Positions 60,804 through 64,000 of a DNA stretch of 64,000 nt are shown piece by piece. Numbering within the stretch: the first letter of the stretch is position 1; the number at the start of each line of letters is the position of its first letter. Below the pieces are notes generated by a model. That model saw only the letters and a program-made list of their open reading frames with translations, searched no databases and was not told where the DNA came from. Source of the DNA: Labrys sedimenti (GTDB taxonomy: Bacteria; Pseudomonadota; Alphaproteobacteria; Rhizobiales; Labraceae); assembly GCF_034424805.1 (NCBI RefSeq), contig NZ_JAXOUF010000004.1, positions 1 through 64,000 on the forward strand. Direction: 5' to 3'. The translations under genes were made by a program, and so were the position numbers.

Positions 60804-60905
60804 TCACAGATCGAAGGTGAGATAATAAGTGACAAAGGAGAACAGCAAGGCAAGCAGCACACTTTCGAGCATCGGCTTGGCTCCGGTGAAAGAGGCCACC
60901 AGCAT
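60804..60905 (-). CDS. Possible 33-residue hydrophobic peptide
   Basis: Frame ATG to TGA giving MLVASFTGAKPMLESVLL followed by ALLFSFVTYYLTFDL: one membrane helix with typical codon bias. A weak TAAGG box lies about ten bases before the ATG. It is in the 230-base gap between the lysE-like gene and the RibD-like gene. It is too short for similarity-based support. Confidence 0.3.
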   Translation of the reverse strand: MLVASFTGAKPMLESVLLALLFSFVTYYLTFDL

Positions 60906-61014
60906 GCCCGGGCTGCCTTAACCTGCGATTTCCGTTTGTTTCGCCGCGATGGCGATATCGCGGCATTTCGGCGCCTCCCGTCCCGCGAAGCCTGGCCCGG
61001 CTCGGCCCAACCAA

Positions 61015-61629
61015 TCACGAAGGGCTGTAAGTCGCGAATGTGGGTGTTCCGGCCTTCTCATAGACCTGGATCGTGAGGCCGGCCGGTGTCACCTCGGCCT
61101 TCAACGGCCTGAAGCCGAGAGGCTGCCCGCCATCCCTGAAGAGTTTGCGACCCTGTCCCAGTGCGACGGGAGCAATCATGAGCCTTAGCTCATCCACCAA
61201 TCCGGCTTCCAACAGCGAGTAGGCGAGCCGCCCGCTGCCGTGGATCTGGAGTTCGCGGCCGGGCCTGGCCTTCAATGCGGCGATGCCACCGAAAATGTCG
61301 CCTGACAGGATGGTCGAAGGTGCCCATGGGGCACGCTCGAGCGATGTCGAGGCCACATATTTCGGAGCGCCGTTCAGCTTGCTGGCAATCGGATCGTTCG
61401 GATCATCCATTTTCGGCCAGTCGCGCGCGAAATTCTCATAGGTCCGGCGCCCGAACAGGAAGCCATCGGCTTCGGCGACCCAGGCGGTCACGGCACGCAT
61501 CAGGGCTTCGTCGATGAAGGGCACGAACCAGCCGCCGCGGGTGAAACTATCGGTCGTGTCTTCATCGGGGCTCCCCGGCCCTTGATACACGCCGTCGAGG
61601 GACAAGAATTCCATCAAGACCAGCTTCAT
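61015..61629 (-). CDS. Dihydrofolate-reductase-like (RibD C-terminal domain) protein
   Basis: 204 residues from ATG 61629 with AAAGGTGA in front. KLVLMEFLSLDGVYQGPGSPDED, ADGFLFGRRTYENFARDWP, LQIHGSGRLAYSLLEAGLVDELRLMIAPVALGQGRKLF are the standard pattern of the YyaP/RibD_C dihydrofolate-reductase-like family. NADPH binding is likely; a folate role is not shown. Such proteins are common in several copies per genome and mostly of unknown substrate. It is a single gene with no visible operon partner. Confidence 0.9.
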   Translation of the reverse strand: MKLVLMEFLSLDGVYQGPGSPDEDTTDSFTRGGWFVPFIDEALMRAVTAWVAEADGFLFGRRTYENFARDWPKMDDPNDPIASKLNGAPKYVASTSLERAPWAPSTILSGDIFGGIAALKARPGRELQIHGSGRLAYSLLEAGLVDELRLMIAPVALGQGRKLFRDGGQPLGFRPLKAEVTPAGLTIQVYEKAGTPTFATYSPS

Positions 61630-61881
61630 CACGTCACCTTTCGCGGTTCGACCACCATGTTTTTCGGGATATGAGCGAAAACCCATTACCTATCCTTCGG
61701 GCTAACTATCAGTCTTCAAAACTTAGCGCAAGGGCTTAGTTTTTATCGACGATAGAATATTCTGCCGGGCGGGCAGAGAGTGAACGACTCCAGCCGAAGG
61801 CACGTCTCGGGCAACTCGGGAGTGACATGCAGTGGCGGACAGCAGGCCGCGATCAAGGCCATTCGCTCGGATCATAGGTCA

Positions 61882-61920
61882 ATCAAAATGAAACGCCGTG
61901 GAAGCTGGTGCTCCACGGCG
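61882..61920 (-). terminator. Rho-independent terminator of the lytic transglycosylase gene
   Basis: CGCCGTGGA (61894-61902) pairs with TCCACGGCG (61912-61920). Read leftward, the stem is followed by TTTCATTTTG, a T-rich run. It lies 73 bases past the stop of the leftward gene. The rest of the gap 61630-61992 shows nothing else. Confidence 0.75.
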
Positions 61921-61992
61921 TCATGGATCGATGACCGATCGCGGCCAGGTGAGGGAACTCGGGGTTCTCGCACCCAGCTCAGCGGGTCTGTC

Positions 61993-62787
61993 CTATTGAG
62001 CGTCGATGCGCTGGCCGATATGGGCGATGGCCTGCTGATAGACGGAGGCCGCATTCCAGGCCTGGATCGCCCCAAAATTCGGCTCGCCCGGCTGATAGCC
62101 CTGGCCAGCGCTCCAGCCATGGGCCTTCAGGTAGTTGGCGGTCGAATCAAGGGCCCCCGCAGCCGTGTCGAGATTGCCGATGCCGTATTGCAGCACGGTC
62201 TTGGGCATGAACTGGGTCTGGCCCACTTCGCCATGCATGGAACCGCGGGTTTGTGCCGTGAAGCGGCCACTGTCGACAAGCTTGAGCGCGGCATAGAGCT
62301 GGTCGGTAAAGAATTCGGGCCGGCGGCAGTCATAGGCGAGCGTTGCCACCGAGGAGAGCATGTTCTGGTTGCCCTTGACGGCACCAAAACCCGACTCCAT
62401 GCCCCAAATCGCCAGCAGTGGTCCCGCCGGCACGCCATAGCGGCGCTCGATGTTGGCGAACAGCGCACCCTGGGACTTCTTGAGCTGGCGCCCGCGCGCG
62501 ACGATCGTGTTGCCACCGCGCTTGGCAAGGAACTGATCCAGGGACAGCCGGAAGCTCTTCAAGCCACGATCGGCGTTGATGGTGGCTGTGGCGTAATGGG
62601 TGCTCATCAGCGCGGCGATGCCGGCCTGACCGACGCCCTTGGCGCGTGCCTCGGCAGAAAATTCCTGCTTCCATGCTTCATAGCCGGCTGCAGTCTTGCC
62701 GCATTGGGCAGCATAGGCTCCGCCTGAAAGCTGGAAAAGGCCCAAGACCGCTCCGGCCAGCGCCGCTACATGTATCCTCGTGCTCAT
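61993..62787 (-). CDS. MltB-like lytic murein transglycosylase
   Basis: 264 residues. Signal peptide (MSTRIHVAALAGAVLGLFQLSGGAYAA) and the SLT_2/MltB core: RRYGVPAGPLLAIWGMESGFGAVKGNQNM with the catalytic Glu, VGQTQFMPKTVLQYG, DTAAGALDSTANYLKAHGW and PNFGAIQAWNAASVYQQAIAHIG. It cleaves peptidoglycan glycan strands with formation of 1,6-anhydro ends in the periplasm. There is no lipobox, so it is soluble or secreted, not a lipoprotein like E. coli MltB. It is a single gene with its own terminator. Confidence 0.92.
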   Translation of the reverse strand: MSTRIHVAALAGAVLGLFQLSGGAYAAQCGKTAAGYEAWKQEFSAEARAKGVGQAGIAALMSTHYATATINADRGLKSFRLSLDQFLAKRGGNTIVARGRQLKKSQGALFANIERRYGVPAGPLLAIWGMESGFGAVKGNQNMLSSVATLAYDCRRPEFFTDQLYAALKLVDSGRFTAQTRGSMHGEVGQTQFMPKTVLQYGIGNLDTAAGALDSTANYLKAHGWSAGQGYQPGEPNFGAIQAWNAASVYQQAIAHIGQRIDAQ

Positions 62788-63186
62788 CCAAATCCCTTTT
62801 TTGAGAACATCCAGGCTGCCGGCGACTACAGCAGTGACGCCCGGTCAAGTCAATCGATGCAGAACGGTGCCCACATCATGCTTTCGATTTTGGGTTTACG
62901 AGGCAGGCCCAATGCTTGTGCCTGTTGTCGCCGAATGAGCATTGGGCGAGCGCAGTTGCGCCATCGCATGCTTCTGCGGCGAGCGACCTTGCCGGGCCAC
63001 GCTACGATCGACATGGCGGATCCCGCCATGTCGGAGGGGTGGTGACCTGGCGCAGGAACCGTCCCCGCAGAGAGGAATTTCGAGTTCTCTATATCAGGAA
63101 TTTCGCATAACCAATTGTTATAATTATGTTTATTTTACTAGACATATCTGTCAGCCTTTCCAGGAAAAATGCTTTAGATTGCAGAC
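62788..63186. other. Intergenic region with two inverted repeats
   Basis: 400 bases without a gene. GCCCAATGCT (62907-62916) pairs with AGCATTGGGC (62938-62947). CGACATGGCGG (63009-63019) pairs with CCGCCATGTCG (63023-63033), a near-continuous palindrome. The stretch 63100-63180 is AT-rich and probably holds the yigZ promoter. Confidence 0.6.
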
Positions 63187-63795
63187 ATGCCGGATTTATT
63201 CAGCCTTCAGAGAGTCGAGACCTTCAGACAGGAGGTTAAGAAAAGTCGCTTTCTGGCGACGGCCGCTCCGGTATCGGGAGAGGAGGCCGCCAAGACCTTC
63301 ATCAGGGATCATGCCGACATGGGGGCCAATCACAATTGCTGGGCCTGGCGAGTCGGCCCCCTCTACCGCTTCAACGATGATGGCGAACCCAGCGGCACCG
63401 CCGGCAAGCCGATCCTGCAGGCGATCGACGGCCAGGCCCTGGACGGCGTCGCCGTCGTGGTCACGCGCTGGTTCGGCGGCGTGCTGCTCGGCAGCGGCGG
63501 CTTGGTCCGGGCTTATGGCGGCACGGCAGCCGCCTGCCTGCGGGCTGCCGAGAAGCTGCCGATCGTCATGCGGGTCGAGGCGCGCATCAGCTGCATCTTC
63601 ACCGACCTGGCGCTGGTCCAGGCTCGCTTGTCCACCCATGAGGCGGTGCAGATCCTGACGCAGGACTATACCGCGACGGGAAGCGAGTTCGTCGCCGCGA
63701 TCCGCGAACAGGATCTGGCCGATGTCCGGCAGATGGTCGCGGATGTCACAAGCGGTCGTGCGGTGATGTCGATCCCGACGCGAAACGAAGCCTAG
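63187..63795 (+). CDS. YigZ/IMPACT family protein (UPF0029)
   Basis: 202 residues. VKKSRFLATAAPVSGEEAAKTFI, HNCWAWRVG, RFNDDGEPSGTAGKPILQAI and VVTRWFGGVLLGSGGLVRAYGG are the UPF0029 signature, followed by a C-terminal ferredoxin-like domain. The family is widespread, and related to eukaryotic IMPACT; bacterial function is not settled, though links to translation are suspected. Start ATG 63187. The stop touches the repeat element that follows. Confidence 0.92.
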   Translation: MPDLFSLQRVETFRQEVKKSRFLATAAPVSGEEAAKTFIRDHADMGANHNCWAWRVGPLYRFNDDGEPSGTAGKPILQAIDGQALDGVAVVVTRWFGGVLLGSGGLVRAYGGTAAACLRAAEKLPIVMRVEARISCIFTDLALVQARLSTHEAVQILTQDYTATGSEFVAAIREQDLADVRQMVADVTSGRAVMSIPTRNEA

Positions 63796-63896
63796 AGCAT
63801 CACGCCGAAAAGTGGGTACCGGTTTTCGGTAAAAAGATGCGACAACAAGGAATTACAGCATCGAGCCTGATTCAGAAATCAGGTTCGATGCTGTAA
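63796..63896. repeat. Hyphomicrobiales-type intergenic repeat with two hairpins
   Basis: First part: GCATC (63797-63801) with GATGC (63836-63840) and CCGAAAA (63805-63811) with TTTTCGG (63823-63829) around GTGGGTACCGG. This is very like the dispersed repeat of rhizobia and relatives (..GAAAAGTGGxxACCGGTTTTC..). Second part: a 20-bp stem, 63853-63872 with 63877-63896, with a single G-T mismatch and a four-base loop. It may also terminate both convergent genes. Confidence 0.75.
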
Positions 63897-63897
63897 C

Positions 63898-63999
63898 CTA
63901 TCTCGTCGACTCCGTTTCCCGCTCGCCGCTATTGCGCTTGCTTTCACCCTCTTCCCTGCGGGGTTCCGCCGGGCTTTCCCGTTCGACGCTGACGGACAG
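63898..63999 (-). CDS. C-terminal end of a leftward gene (partial)
   Basis: 33 codons before TAG, running off the right edge. The peptide is charged and hydrophilic (LSVSVERESPAEPRREEG, then ESKRNSGERETESTR), like the disordered tail of a larger, perhaps membrane, protein. The stop lies two bases from the hairpin of the repeat. The product cannot be named. Confidence 0.55.
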   Translation of the reverse strand: MSVSVERESPAEPRREEGESKRNSGERETESTR

Positions 64000-64000
64000 C

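Noticed and set aside
1..64000. CRISPR array, tRNA, rRNA, prophage or insertion sequence
   Set aside because: No regularly spaced repeats, no cloverleaf-like sequences ending in CCA with usual arms, and no transposase or integrase frame were seen on either strand.

Overview
The window is GC-rich chromosomal DNA from an alphaproteobacterium, most likely of the order Hyphomicrobiales (Rhizobiales). The evidence is dense coding, frequent ATGA/GTGA stop-start overlaps, families typical of that order (DUF1236, MipA/OmpV, I78 inhibitor, a small protein with the tail motif DEASDESFPASDPP, MucR-era style LuxR/FCD regulators) and an intergenic repeat of the Hyphomicrobiales type at the right end. The genus cannot be fixed from the sequence alone. 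I saw no rRNA, tRNA, CRISPR array, prophage or insertion sequence.

Layout. 1-4.5 kb: the tail of katG, then ppc and glyA (PEP carboxylase and serine hydroxymethyltransferase). 4.6-7 kb: a YecD-like isochorismatase-fold protein divergent from its probable TetR repressor, with two identical operators between them, and a MipA-like outer-membrane protein. 7-11.1 kb: an arsenic operon read leftward, arsR - LMW-PTP arsC - (arsC::arsN2 fusion) - acr3 - arsH, with a DUF6428 gene divergent across an ArsR-type operator.

11.2-24.5 kb is the most interesting part. Ten leftward genes run HAD phosphatase, arginase-fold protein, 4-TM EamA, alpha/beta hydrolase, GNAT/FemAB-like acyltransferase, second 4-TM EamA, histidine kinase, sigma54 response regulator, cyclopropane-fatty-acid-synthase-like methyltransferase and B12-radical SAM enzyme. 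The first eight are linked by stop-start overlaps. Two divergent rightward genes (diiron desaturase-like protein, class III aminotransferase) complete the cluster. Between the two arms lie two sigma54 (-24/-12) promoters facing outward and an 11-bp inverted repeat placed as an enhancer. The cluster therefore looks like a self-regulated, sigma54-driven regulon that makes or modifies a membrane-associated molecule. Its product is not known to me.

24.5-43.2 kb is a mixed housekeeping/accessory stretch: TrxR-like flavoprotein with Rrf2 regulator, HxlR regulator with a haloalkane-dehalogenase-like hydrolase, small lipoproteins (I78, DUF3053), a CaiB-family CoA-transferase, an orphan groEL without groES, a CDF transporter, a methyltransferase, a DadA-like oxidase, a hybrid kinase/LuxR regulator pair, and a LuxR protein with a degenerate receiver.

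43.6-52.9 kb is a coherent sugar-catabolic operon: GntR/FCD regulator (divergent), periplasmic binding protein, ABC ATPase, a permease made of two fused RbsC-type halves, SDR, 3-hydroxyacid dehydrogenase, BKACE (beta-keto acid cleavage) and SMP-30 lactonase. The enzyme set fits oxidative breakdown of a 2-deoxy sugar through lactone, 2-deoxyaldonate and 3-keto-acid. 53-64 kb holds a DUF1236 protein, a second LuxR with degenerate receiver behind a tra-box-like palindrome, DUF883, a TPR-like/HTH protein with a Vgb-like beta-propeller, a MocR/LysE pair, a RibD-like reductase, a lytic transglycosylase, YigZ and the end of a further leftward gene.
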